Assembly: GCA_001805125.1 (NCBI GenBank)
Contig: MHEF01000154.1
Span: forward strand, 4,507-17,544
Length of the DNA stretch: 13,038 nt
Source: Nitrospirae bacterium RBG_13_39_12
GTDB lineage: Bacteria > Nitrospirota > Thermodesulfovibrionia > Thermodesulfovibrionales > SM23-35
Reading direction: 5' to 3'
The notes under the pieces are model-generated. The model ran no database searches. It was not told where the DNA came from and was given only the letters and a program-made list of their open reading frames with translations. Below are positions 1 to 4,674 of the stretch, in pieces. How positions within the stretch are numbered: the stretch's first letter is position 1; each line of letters opens with the position of its first letter. Made by a program: the position numbers and the translations under genes.

Positions 1-240
1 GAGCAACCACATATAGAAGGTACTGTTAATATGCCACTGGCTCTCTTCGATATTATATATATGTTGGAACTAAGTGATATAAAAAAAGATAAAGAAATAA
101 TTGTATATGGCAGAACGATAAGCAGCCTTTACGATGAACAAGTAGCCAGGAAACTTATTGTCCGCGGGCATAAGAATACCAAAATCTTAGCAGGAGGACT
201 GTCCGAGTGGAAAAGATCCGGCTATCCTATAGAGCCATGA
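1..240 (+). CDS. Rhodanese-like domain protein, C-terminal part, catalytic Cys absent
   Basis: The reading frame is open from base 1, so the N-terminus lies outside the window; 79 residues are visible. They follow the second half of a rhodanese fold: HIEGTVNMPL (family HIPGAxNIPL), then EIIVYGRT where active family members have VVYCRSG, then the typical end ILAGGLSEWKRSGYPIEP. The cysteine that carries the persulfide is replaced by Gly (visible residue 37), so sulfurtransferase activity is unlikely; a binding or regulatory role is inferred. No signal peptide can be judged because the start is missing. The stop codon overlaps the next gene (ATGA at 237-240), and the codons for the conserved AGG of AGGLSEW (191-197) also supply an AGGAGG ribosome-binding sequence for it. 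The family call is firm; the function of a Cys-less member is unknown. Confidence 0.85.
   Translation, partial: EQPHIEGTVNMPLALFDIIYMLELSDIKKDKEIIVYGRTISSLYDEQVARKLIVRGHKNTKILAGGLSEWKRSGYPIEP
192..197 (+). promoter_or_regulatory. Shine-Dalgarno AGGAGG inside the rhodanese gene
   Basis: A perfect AGGAGG lies nine bases before GTG 207 and favours that start for the membrane protein. It is made by the Gly-Gly codons of the conserved rhodanese motif, so it is weaker evidence than a free-standing site. Confidence 0.5.
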
Positions 241-743
241 GAAGTTTATGGTCGCCTTTTATCCGTTTCCTTAAAAGTCCCTATCTGTCACTTGTGCTCA
301 GATTTTACATAGGCATTGTCTTTATCTATGCCAGCATGAGTAAGATAAATTATCCCGCTGAGTTTGCAGAAGCACTGGCTCTCTATCGGATTCTACCCTA
401 CTGGTCTATTAACTTCGTAGCAGTGGTTCTGCCATGGATGGAGTTAACTTGCGGACTTTTTCTTATCCTAGGTCTCAGAACAAAGGTAGCAGCATCTTTT
501 ATTGGTTCTCTTCTTATTACATTTACAATCGCTATATTAATAAACCTCATAAGAGGTGCTCCTATAAGCTGTGGATGCTTTGACACTGTTGGTGATCAAA
601 TCAGCGGGTGGGACATTTTCAGAGACATAAGCTGGCTAATCTTAACTGCTCAAATCTTTTTCTTCGATAAAATTTACCTTCTCCGTAGAGACAAATTTAC
701 TTTTAAAAGGGAAAAAAGAAATAGCTTGCTTGCTTCTAAATAG
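207..743 (+). CDS. MauE/DoxX-like redox-associated membrane protein
   Basis: This is a 178-residue integral membrane protein with four likely helices (about residues 31-48, 69-90, 94-117 and 140-156) in the DoxX/MauE arrangement. The first helix ends in YASMSKI, and helix 2 contains PWMELTCGLFLILG, both usual for the family. A CGCF motif (residues 122-125) follows helix 3, as in MauE-type proteins that are thought to help form or transfer disulfides. The tail is basic and probably cytoplasmic. Two starts are possible: GTG at 207, which has a perfect AGGAGG nine bases upstream, and ATG at 237, which overlaps the rhodanese stop as ATGA and suits translational coupling. The AGGAGG also encodes conserved rhodanese residues, so it may be coincidental; the ATG would give 168 residues. 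Pairing with a rhodanese suggests a role in thiol or sulfur redox chemistry at the membrane, by inference. Confidence 0.82.
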   Translation: MEKIRLSYRAMRSLWSPFIRFLKSPYLSLVLRFYIGIVFIYASMSKINYPAEFAEALALYRILPYWSINFVAVVLPWMELTCGLFLILGLRTKVAASFIGSLLITFTIAILINLIRGAPISCGCFDTVGDQISGWDIFRDISWLILTAQIFFFDKIYLLRRDKFTFKREKRNSLLASK

Positions 744-751
744 GGGGATAC

Positions 752-1096
752 ATGTTATCACAAGTAAATTTTAGGAATCTACTTTTAATAGTTTTTTTGG
801 GTCTTTTCTTGATATTCAACCTTACTTGCGACCAAAAAGACAGATTTACAGGCATTTACTTAATAAAAGGAGAAGAACTGTCAGAAAACCCTGATACTTA
901 TATAGAACTTAAGGAAAATGGCTTAGGCGTTTGGAGAGTTCTCGATGATGAGGTTTCATTTAGATGGGATATAAGAGATAATAAGTTAAGATTGCATATA
1001 AAATCGGGAGGAGTTGTTATTGGAAAGATTCACGACGACACTCTCGAAATAGCAATGCCTGGTCCAAAAATTATGTATTTTAAAAAGAAAAAGTAA
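752..1096 (+). CDS. Small putative lipoprotein, unknown function
   Basis: The product has 114 residues. The N-terminus has a basic residue (Arg8), a hydrophobic stretch (about residues 9-22) and a cysteine at 26 in FNLTC, which resembles a lipobox but is not canonical (Thr at -1, Leu at -2, Asn at -3). A predicted lipid-anchored periplasmic protein is therefore reasonable but not certain. The mature part alternates short charged and hydrophobic segments (TYIELKENGLGVWRVL, LRLHIKSGGVVIGKI), suggesting a small beta-rich domain of the kind that reports a quantity or threshold, but I do not recognise a named family. The start is eight bases after the stop of the membrane gene, with GGGGGA (744-748 region) as ribosome site, so it is almost surely the last gene of the rhodanese operon. 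It converges with the cyclase-like gene at 1130; a weak 6-bp hairpin lies between them at 1113-1128. Confidence 0.72.
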   Translation: MLSQVNFRNLLLIVFLGLFLIFNLTCDQKDRFTGIYLIKGEELSENPDTYIELKENGLGVWRVLDDEVSFRWDIRDNKLRLHIKSGGVVIGKIHDDTLEIAMPGPKIMYFKKKK

Positions 1097-1129
1097 TTTT
1101 CCATATTGCTTATATATCAGCAGATATAA

Positions 1130-2137
1130 TTACTCCTTTTCCCATATATAAACCTCGTACCCATCCACAAACTTACCTACAGTTATAAAACCAGTTCGCT
1201 CTTTCAGGGGCTCAATTGCAGGTTTTGCTATACAGATGGTATTAGGATTTGCGGTTTTTTGCAAATGTCCGGCAATATCAATAACACGGTCACTTATTTC
1301 TTCAAGCGGCATCGACTCATCAAAATATACAAACCCCGAATTTATCCCGCATCTTACCTTGAAATCCCTTCTTAAAGTCTTAACGTGTTTATTAAACGAT
1401 TCCAGTCCTGTAATTACCCCTCGTGCTGCTCTCGTAGCTGCATCAACTGTAGGAAAACAGCTCATTAAACCGTCAGGTGTCCAGGTAGATTTCAGGACAC
1501 CGTTCTCATTGATGTTACCCTCTACAAACTTTTTGTATTCTTTGAAATCATATTCAATGACTGCTTTTTCTTCACCATCTTTCATCCCGGTTGAGTCTAC
1601 AACATCAATTGACAAAAAAGCTAAATCCCTCCCCATTTTGTCAAGCTTCTTCTTTGTCTCTGCAAACAGTTTAAGCAGTTCATCCCGATCCTTTTTTGTA
1701 GAAGTCCTGAGTCCTTCGACTTTCTCCTTCAATGGAGCCAAGATTTTTGCATCATCAGACAGATGCATCTGTTTCTTCAGTTCCTCGTAATCTCTTTTAA
1801 CCTTTAAACCAGCCAGCTTATTTCTGAATTTGACCTTTATAAATCCAAAAATAGAGCCCATAACTAATATAAAGGCAATAACAACCCAGCGTGTTATATC
1901 TTCTCCAGCGATTTTTGTAGGGACAATACTTTTTACGAACGAAAAAACAGGTTTTTCTATGTTTAGCGCCATGCGTATAAATTTATAGGAATGAGCGTTT
2001 TCTATATAGGAAACAGCAAGAGGCAATAGGAATATCACAACAGCAACAGCAGTGCATATGCGGAGTATCCGCATATGCAAGATTACCAGTTTATAAAACA
2101 TGCTTTTAGGCGTGGTTTTTCCCTGTGCTTTATTCAA
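1130..2137 (-). CDS. Membrane-anchored class III adenylate/guanylate cyclase-like protein
   Basis: This is a 335-residue protein with a hydrophobic helix at about 24-45, a second at 84-101, a long charged coiled-coil-like stretch at about 104-170 and a class III cyclase homology domain at about 172-333. The two metal-binding aspartates appear present: D178 in FLSIDVVDST and D222 in TWTPDGLMSCF. RCGINSGFVYF (262-272) matches the family's RxGIHxGxVV strand. At the transition-state motif, VNxAARLQ in standard enzymes, the sequence is IDIAGHLQ (286-293), so Asn becomes Asp287 and Arg becomes His291. The protein may belong to a divergent subclass with altered catalysis, or act as a sensor. The start codon is TTG at 2137, supported by AGGAGGG just upstream on the minus strand; no nearby ATG has as good a site. 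It is monocistronic, with its own promoter. Confidence 0.83.
   Translation of the reverse strand: MNKAQGKTTPKSMFYKLVILHMRILRICTAVAVVIFLLPLAVSYIENAHSYKFIRMALNIEKPVFSFVKSIVPTKIAGEDITRWVVIAFILVMGSIFGFIKVKFRNKLAGLKVKRDYEELKKQMHLSDDAKILAPLKEKVEGLRTSTKKDRDELLKLFAETKKKLDKMGRDLAFLSIDVVDSTGMKDGEEKAVIEYDFKEYKKFVEGNINENGVLKSTWTPDGLMSCFPTVDAATRAARGVITGLESFNKHVKTLRRDFKVRCGINSGFVYFDESMPLEEISDRVIDIAGHLQKTANPNTICIAKPAIEPLKERTGFITVGKFVDGYEVYIWEKE
2053..2079. repeat. Perfect 12-bp inverted repeat inside the cyclase-like gene
   Basis: Arms 2053-2064 and 2068-2079 are perfect reverse complements with a 3-base loop (TGCATATGCGGA / TCCGCATATGCA). The repeat spans codons for residues 20-28, just before and into the first membrane helix, about 60-85 bases into the message, where a stable hairpin could slow early translation. 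Confidence 0.7.
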
Positions 2138-2163
2138 AATAAACCCTCCTCTTATCGGGCGTT

Positions 2164-2192
2164 ATAGTACTAAACATTAACTTCTAAGTCAA
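2164..2192 (-). promoter_or_regulatory. Sigma70-type promoter for the cyclase-like gene
   Basis: On the minus strand TTGACT (2192-2187) is followed by a 17-base spacer and TACTAT (2169-2164). Transcription would start near 2157, giving a leader of about 20 bases with AGGAGGG and the TTG start at 2137. The match is 5/6 and 4/6 to consensus with ideal spacing. Confidence 0.55.
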
Positions 2193-2334
2193 GAAATTGC
2201 TTTTTTACATTCCATGAAATCATACTTTTTTATTAATAAAAAGTGCATCACTAAAATATAAGGTAGTGCATAAGACCTATAAAATACATTATCAATCCAG
2301 CTATAAGTTTTTTCTTTTTCTCTGTTTGCAGAAA

Positions 2335-2379
2335 ATACTATATGATAATTTATCCATTAAATAAATTATCATATAGTAT
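2335..2379. repeat. Perfect 19-bp inverted repeat with 7-base loop
   Basis: Arms 2335-2353 and 2361-2379 are exact reverse complements; the loop is CCATTAA. The arms are almost pure A/T with a core of TATATGATAATTTAT. There is no T-run after it on the plus strand and only a short one (TTTT) on the minus strand, so it is a poor terminator. It could be an operator, a bidirectional transcript end or the relic of a small mobile element. Confidence 0.8.
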
Positions 2380-2485
2380 ATTATGGATACTTCCCAATTC
2401 CGATTACAAGTTTTTATTATATTCTATTGCTACTTCTTTAAGGGTAACTCCAAAAAGTTAATCCTCATTAAAGAAAAGAGATGGT

Positions 2486-2496
2486 AAAGGAGGTGG
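2486..2496 (+). promoter_or_regulatory. Strong Shine-Dalgarno of the mini-gene
   Basis: AAAGGAGGTGG is close to the full anti-16S complement and sits about eight bases before ATG 2504. It is the main evidence that this very short frame is translated. Confidence 0.7.
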
Positions 2497-2503
2497 AAAC
2501 TTA

Positions 2504-2557
2504 ATGGCAGTTAAGAAAAAAACTGCAAAGAAGACCGCAAAAAAGAAAAAGAAATAA
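2504..2557 (+). CDS. 17-residue lysine-rich mini-protein
   Basis: The frame encodes MAVKKKTAKKTAKKKKK: 17 residues, 10 of them lysine, the rest Ala, Thr and Val. It resembles a single tail repeat of histone H1-like or HC1-like basic proteins, but I do not recognise it as a named family. Support for expression comes from its surroundings: an excellent ribosome site AAAGGAGGTGG (2486-2496) eight bases before ATG, and a strong intrinsic terminator 30 bases after the stop. Both AAA and AAG lysine codons are used, so it is not simple A-slippage sequence. Possible roles are a tiny nucleic-acid-binding peptide or a leader peptide that senses lysyl-tRNA supply or ribosome speed; no lysine-related gene follows, which argues against classic attenuation. 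Part of the coding region (2529-2542) is complementary to 2616-2629. Confidence 0.6.
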   Translation: MAVKKKTAKKTAKKKKK

Positions 2558-2629
2558 GTTTCCTTCACATTCAGACACATTATTTCAGGCTGGAGAAGAA
2601 TTCTCCAGCCTCTTCTTTTGCGGTCTTCT
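2529..2629. repeat. 14-bp inverted repeat linking mini-gene codons to the sequence after its terminator
   Basis: AGAAGACCGCAAAA (2529-2542, inside the mini-gene) is an exact reverse complement of TTTTGCGGTCTTCT (2616-2629). The right arm starts within the terminator U-tract. The two arms enclose the terminator hairpin, so both stems can form together as a nested structure in read-through RNA. Confidence 0.8.
2588..2619 (+). terminator. Rho-independent terminator after the mini-gene
   Basis: A perfect 10-bp stem (GGCTGGAGAA at 2588-2597 with TTCTCCAGCC at 2601-2610, loop GAA) is followed by TCTTCTTTT (2611-2619). It ends the 17-residue mini-gene transcript. Confidence 0.85.
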
Positions 2630-2821
2630 ATATCTATGAAACTTTATTCTGAGAAAAATTTCAAGTAAATATTTATAACCTGCTGAAATATAAAGATATT
2701 CAGGAGTCACTCAGTCATGTATTTTAACAGGCTACAGAAACCCCGGATATTTTATTATAGAATATCAAACATCTTGTTTTCTCAGGAACTACAATCAATA
2801 AAATTTACAAGGAGAAACAAA

Positions 2822-2926
2822 ATGCCTAAAAAAGGCGAAAGAGAATTTTACATTTATACTGATAGAGATATTTCCCGACTTGCTAAAGTTTATCTTAACA
2901 GCGTACGAGTAGCTAAATGCAGGTAA
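2822..2926 (+). CDS. Possible 34-residue small protein
   Basis: ATG at 2822 is preceded by AAGGAG (2809-2814) with seven bases spacing, so this start is better than the upstream in-frame ATG at 2717, which would add 35 residues of unremarkable sequence. The product begins MPKKGEREFYIYTDRDISRL and ends VRVAKCR; it is basic, with an amphipathic-looking middle and no signal peptide. I do not recognise it. It lies 200 bases downstream of the mini-gene terminator on the same strand. No promoter or terminator could be identified, so it may be a chance frame, though the spacing and quality of the ribosome site argue for translation. Confidence 0.35.
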   Translation: MPKKGEREFYIYTDRDISRLAKVYLNSVRVAKCR

Positions 2927-3061
2927 AAAATTACATTAAACCCAAGAGACTTAATAAGCGTAATAAATTATATAATCAAGCATCATATCAAGATTTGACA
3001 TGTAAACAGCTTTTAAAAAGTAATCCAGAGAATAAAATACTAACTATTACAAGACTATTTA
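2927..3061. other. AT-rich spacer, nothing recognised
   Basis: The spacer lies between a possible plus-strand small gene and a minus-strand gene. It contains a TTGACA hexamer at 2996-3001 region but no matching -10 at normal spacing, and no clear terminator for either side. Confidence 0.4.
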
Positions 3062-3460
3062 TCAGTTAGACTTTCTGCCATATGCAATATTTATTTCGTA
3101 AAATATCGTTCCATGGTCCGGAGCATGGGAATCTTTTTCCCGGGAGCAAACTATCTTTCCACTTCCAGATTTCTTGTGTTTCTTTATCATTTTGGCAATT
3201 ATAGATTTAAAGTTAAGTCCACCATCAACACAATCTTTTATCATGCAAACCAGATTAAAAATGGCAGGACTCGAAGGGAAAAAATTAACCGTGCGTATCA
3301 TAAGAACCGGATCTGAAGCTTTCTGATGGTATGTCAGATGAATAACTATACTTGCAACTTTAGGATAACGCTCTGAAACCAGGCTGGAAACAGGTATTTT
3401 CTCTTTCCCGGGCTCTACCCTTGTCGCCTGATATTTTCTACTTACTTTTTTTGTCATCAT
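3062..3460 (-). CDS. Hypothetical protein with conserved-looking core
   Basis: The 132-residue product has a basic N-terminal tail (about residues 1-20) and then a compact segment that looks like a real folded domain: YPKVASIVIHLTYHQ, PVLMIRTVNFFPSSPAIFNLVC, MIKDCVDGGLNFKSIIAKMIKKHKKSGSGKIVC and IFYEINIAYG. The alternation of beta strands, two cysteines in the CMIKDC segment and the KKSGSGKIVC turn resemble short uncharacterised proteins of anaerobic bacteria, but I cannot name the family. There is no signal peptide or membrane helix, so it is probably cytoplasmic. The start is one of two adjacent ATG codons (3460, 3457); the ribosome site is weak (TTAGG). A terminator-like hairpin with a T-run ends only about 12 bases upstream on the same strand, which is an odd position and may mean attenuation. 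Confidence 0.65.
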   Translation of the reverse strand: MMTKKVSRKYQATRVEPGKEKIPVSSLVSERYPKVASIVIHLTYHQKASDPVLMIRTVNFFPSSPAIFNLVCMIKDCVDGGLNFKSIIAKMIKKHKKSGSGKIVCSREKDSHAPDHGTIFYEINIAYGRKSN

Positions 3461-3471
3461 AAGCCTAAACG

Positions 3472-3508
3472 AAAAAAGTCCATAAAGTTTAAAAACTTTG
3501 TGGACTTT
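3472..3508 (-). terminator. Intrinsic terminator or attenuator just upstream of the 3460 gene
   Basis: On the minus strand a 16-bp stem (3508-3493 with 3490-3475, one G-T pair, 2-base loop) is followed by a T-run ending at 3472. It could end the YjbQ-cupin transcript about 240 bases downstream of the cupin remnant, or act as an attenuator for the gene that starts at 3460. Confidence 0.7.
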
Positions 3509-3750
3509 CTGTTAACCTCAGCTACTAAAAACATCTAAGCACCCGTAATATAATTACATTTTAATAATATTTAGTCAACGCTTGTCTTACTTCAATTAAT
3601 GAAATGATGGTTATAGGCAAATATACTAAAATATGGAACAATATTTTACAAGATCGTGTTAAATTAACCTAAAATACTAATAAAACATTATTATTTAATA
3701 TCAATTTGTTACTATAATATCTTAAACTAATACTTTATGTTATATTTATC
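3509..3750. other. Very AT-rich spacer
   Basis: No gene, RNA or clear hairpin is recognised. It separates the cupin remnant from the terminator-like hairpin on the minus strand and may be decayed sequence. Confidence 0.4.
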
Positions 3751-3924
3751 TTAATAACAGGTTACCTTGGGAAACACAAACACTTTAGAGCATTTTATCA
3801 TTCATTCCTCTGTTTCATCGTAATACAACTTAAAACAAGATACCTCTTTTTCCCAGACAGACCATAACCTTACTTTAAGATCTTCTAATATTTGTTCTAA
3901 AGGCTTTTCGACTTTAATTTCCAC
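3751..3924 (-). pseudogene. Remnant of a small cupin-domain gene
   Basis: A GTG at 3924, preceded by AAAGGAGGGA, opens a frame of 40 residues that ends with TGA at 3802-3804. The peptide VEIKVEKPLEQILEDLKVRL continues WSVWEKEVSCFKLYYDETEE, matching the N-terminal half of small (about 90-residue) cupins whose pattern is KPtxEx-L--L-V--WPIWEKEVS-F-W-YDE-E-CYlLEG. The next in-frame codons after the TGA read CSKVFVFPKVTCY (then TAA at 3751-3753), like the family's GDLVTFPKGLSC segment. The metal-binding half between these parts is missing. The simplest reading is an internal deletion with a stop, leaving a dead gene whose translated stub may still be made. It follows yjbQ by 15 bases, so it was the second gene of that operon. 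The family match is from memory of the motif and is moderate. Confidence 0.5.
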
Positions 3925-3939
3925 AATCAATCCCTCCTT

Positions 3940-4356
3940 TCATTCCCCTATAATCTGCACAACTATTTCCCTCTGTCTTGCCCTGTTATCAAAGTCTATA
4001 AATACTACCTGCTGCCATGTTCCAAGTATAAGTTCCTGTTCTATCAAAGGAATGGAAAGGGACGGTTTCATAAGGGTTGCCCTGACATGGGAAAAACCAT
4101 TACCATCACCCCAGCGTTTATCATGTTCATAAGGTACATTTGATGGCACAATTTTCTCAAGAACTCTCTGTAAATCTTTAACCACACCTGGCTCAAACTC
4201 AATCGTCGTAATGGTTCCTGTAGAACCATTACAGAAAACTGTAACCAGACCACTTACAATCTTTGCCTTTTCAGTAACCTTTTTTACTTTCTCAGTAATG
4301 TCAATCGTATCGCCAAACCCTTTTGTTTTGATTTCCAGAATATCCGTAAAAATCAT
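3940..4356 (-). CDS. yjbQ: YjbQ/UPF0047 family protein (secondary thiamine-phosphate synthase type)
   Basis: With ATG at 4356 the product has 138 residues, the usual family length. Recognisable blocks are GLVTVFCNGSTGTITTIEFEPG, YEHDKRWGDGNGFSHVRATLM, SLSIPL and LILGTWQQVVFIDFDNRARQRE, which cover the whole single-domain fold. Members are small trimeric cytoplasmic proteins; some show weak thiamine-phosphate synthase activity, but the true role is unsettled. Instead of the HTTA/HTSA block seen in E. coli-type members this one has STGT, placing it in the GSTGAITT-type subgroup; the histidines in HD and FSHV are kept. A GTG at 4371 would extend the frame by five residues but lacks a ribosome site, whereas ATG 4356 has AAAGGTG upstream. 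A promoter with an extended -10 lies at 4393-4401. The cupin remnant follows on the same strand. Confidence 0.88.
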   Translation of the reverse strand: MIFTDILEIKTKGFGDTIDITEKVKKVTEKAKIVSGLVTVFCNGSTGTITTIEFEPGVVKDLQRVLEKIVPSNVPYEHDKRWGDGNGFSHVRATLMKPSLSIPLIEQELILGTWQQVVFIDFDNRARQREIVVQIIGE

Positions 4357-4392
4357 ATTGCACCTTTTCACTTATTAATTATTTTGCTTATA

Positions 4393-4401
4393 ATAATACC
4401 A
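4393..4401 (-). promoter_or_regulatory. Extended -10 promoter for yjbQ
   Basis: On the minus strand TGGTATTAT (4401-4393) is an extended -10 element. No good -35 is seen. The start point would lie near 4386, giving a leader of about 30 bases before ATG 4356. Confidence 0.35.
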
Positions 4402-4501
4402 CAGCACATTAAACTGTTCTTAAATAGGTTAATTCTCTTTACATATAACACCTATAAGTTACTAATGCGGTCATTAGTAAGGCGACATTCTTGTCACTTT
4501 T

Positions 4502-4568
4502 TGTCATTGCGGCTTGTCCGCAATCCTTCTGGTTTTTTCAGAAAGATTCCCGACAAGCGGGAATGACA
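4502..4568. repeat. REP-like 67-bp imperfect palindrome
   Basis: Arms 4502-4531 and 4539-4568 pair along 30 bases with a few mismatches around a T-rich loop (GTTTTTT). The ends are TGTCATT/AATGACA, and the right arm carries TTCCCGACAAGCGGGAA. Such GTCATTCCCG-type palindromes occur as dispersed repeats in many bacterial genomes. It lies between the divergent yjbQ and hisF units and is not part of a gene. Confidence 0.8.
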
Positions 4569-4601
4569 TCAATGTAGTTTTACTTATAGCCGTCTTAGTA
4601 A

Positions 4602-4630
4602 TTGCATTTGGTTCAAAACTTTATTTAAAT
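4602..4630 (+). promoter_or_regulatory. Candidate promoter for the hisF homologue
   Basis: TTGCAT (4602-4607), a 17-base spacer and TTAAAT (4625-4630) form a plausible sigma70-type promoter about 45 bases before the start codon. The match is only moderate in such AT-rich DNA. Confidence 0.33.
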
Positions 4631-4674
4631 TTAAAACTTAACCGTTGTTTATCATCTTAAGATAAGGGGGCATT

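Larger units (their letters stand above)
2138..2503. other. 366-base spacer between divergent units
   Basis: No credible gene is seen. The spacer holds the cyclase promoter (2164-2192, minus), a 7-bp A/T hairpin at 2224-2244 (ACTTTTT/AAAAAGT), the perfect 19-bp palindrome at 2335-2379 and the leader of the lysine mini-gene. No clear promoter for the mini-gene could be fixed by eye. Confidence 0.6.
4372..4674. other. Divergent spacer between yjbQ and hisF
   Basis: The spacer holds the yjbQ extended -10, the REP-like palindrome and a candidate hisF promoter. No coding region is supported; an open frame across the palindrome (4384-4566) has no ribosome site and no protein-like composition. Confidence 0.6.

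Noticed and set aside
1236..1790. 184-codon plus-strand frame opposite the cyclase-like gene
   Set aside because: The product is serine-rich with no recognisable motif and lies opposite a clear cyclase domain; it is a shadow of that gene's codon use.
2335..2379. CRISPR repeat or array
   Set aside because: There is a single palindrome without repeated units or spacers.
2504..2629. Classic lysine-biosynthesis attenuator (leader peptide rich in Lys plus terminator)
   Set aside because: No lysine-related gene follows on the plus strand, and the 14-bp partner stem encloses the terminator rather than competing with it, so the standard terminator/antiterminator logic does not apply.
3802..3804. 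In-frame TGA of the cupin remnant as selenocysteine or readthrough
   Set aside because: The middle of the cupin domain is missing after the stop and another stop follows at 3751-3753; decay explains this better, and no SECIS-like hairpin is seen directly after the TGA.
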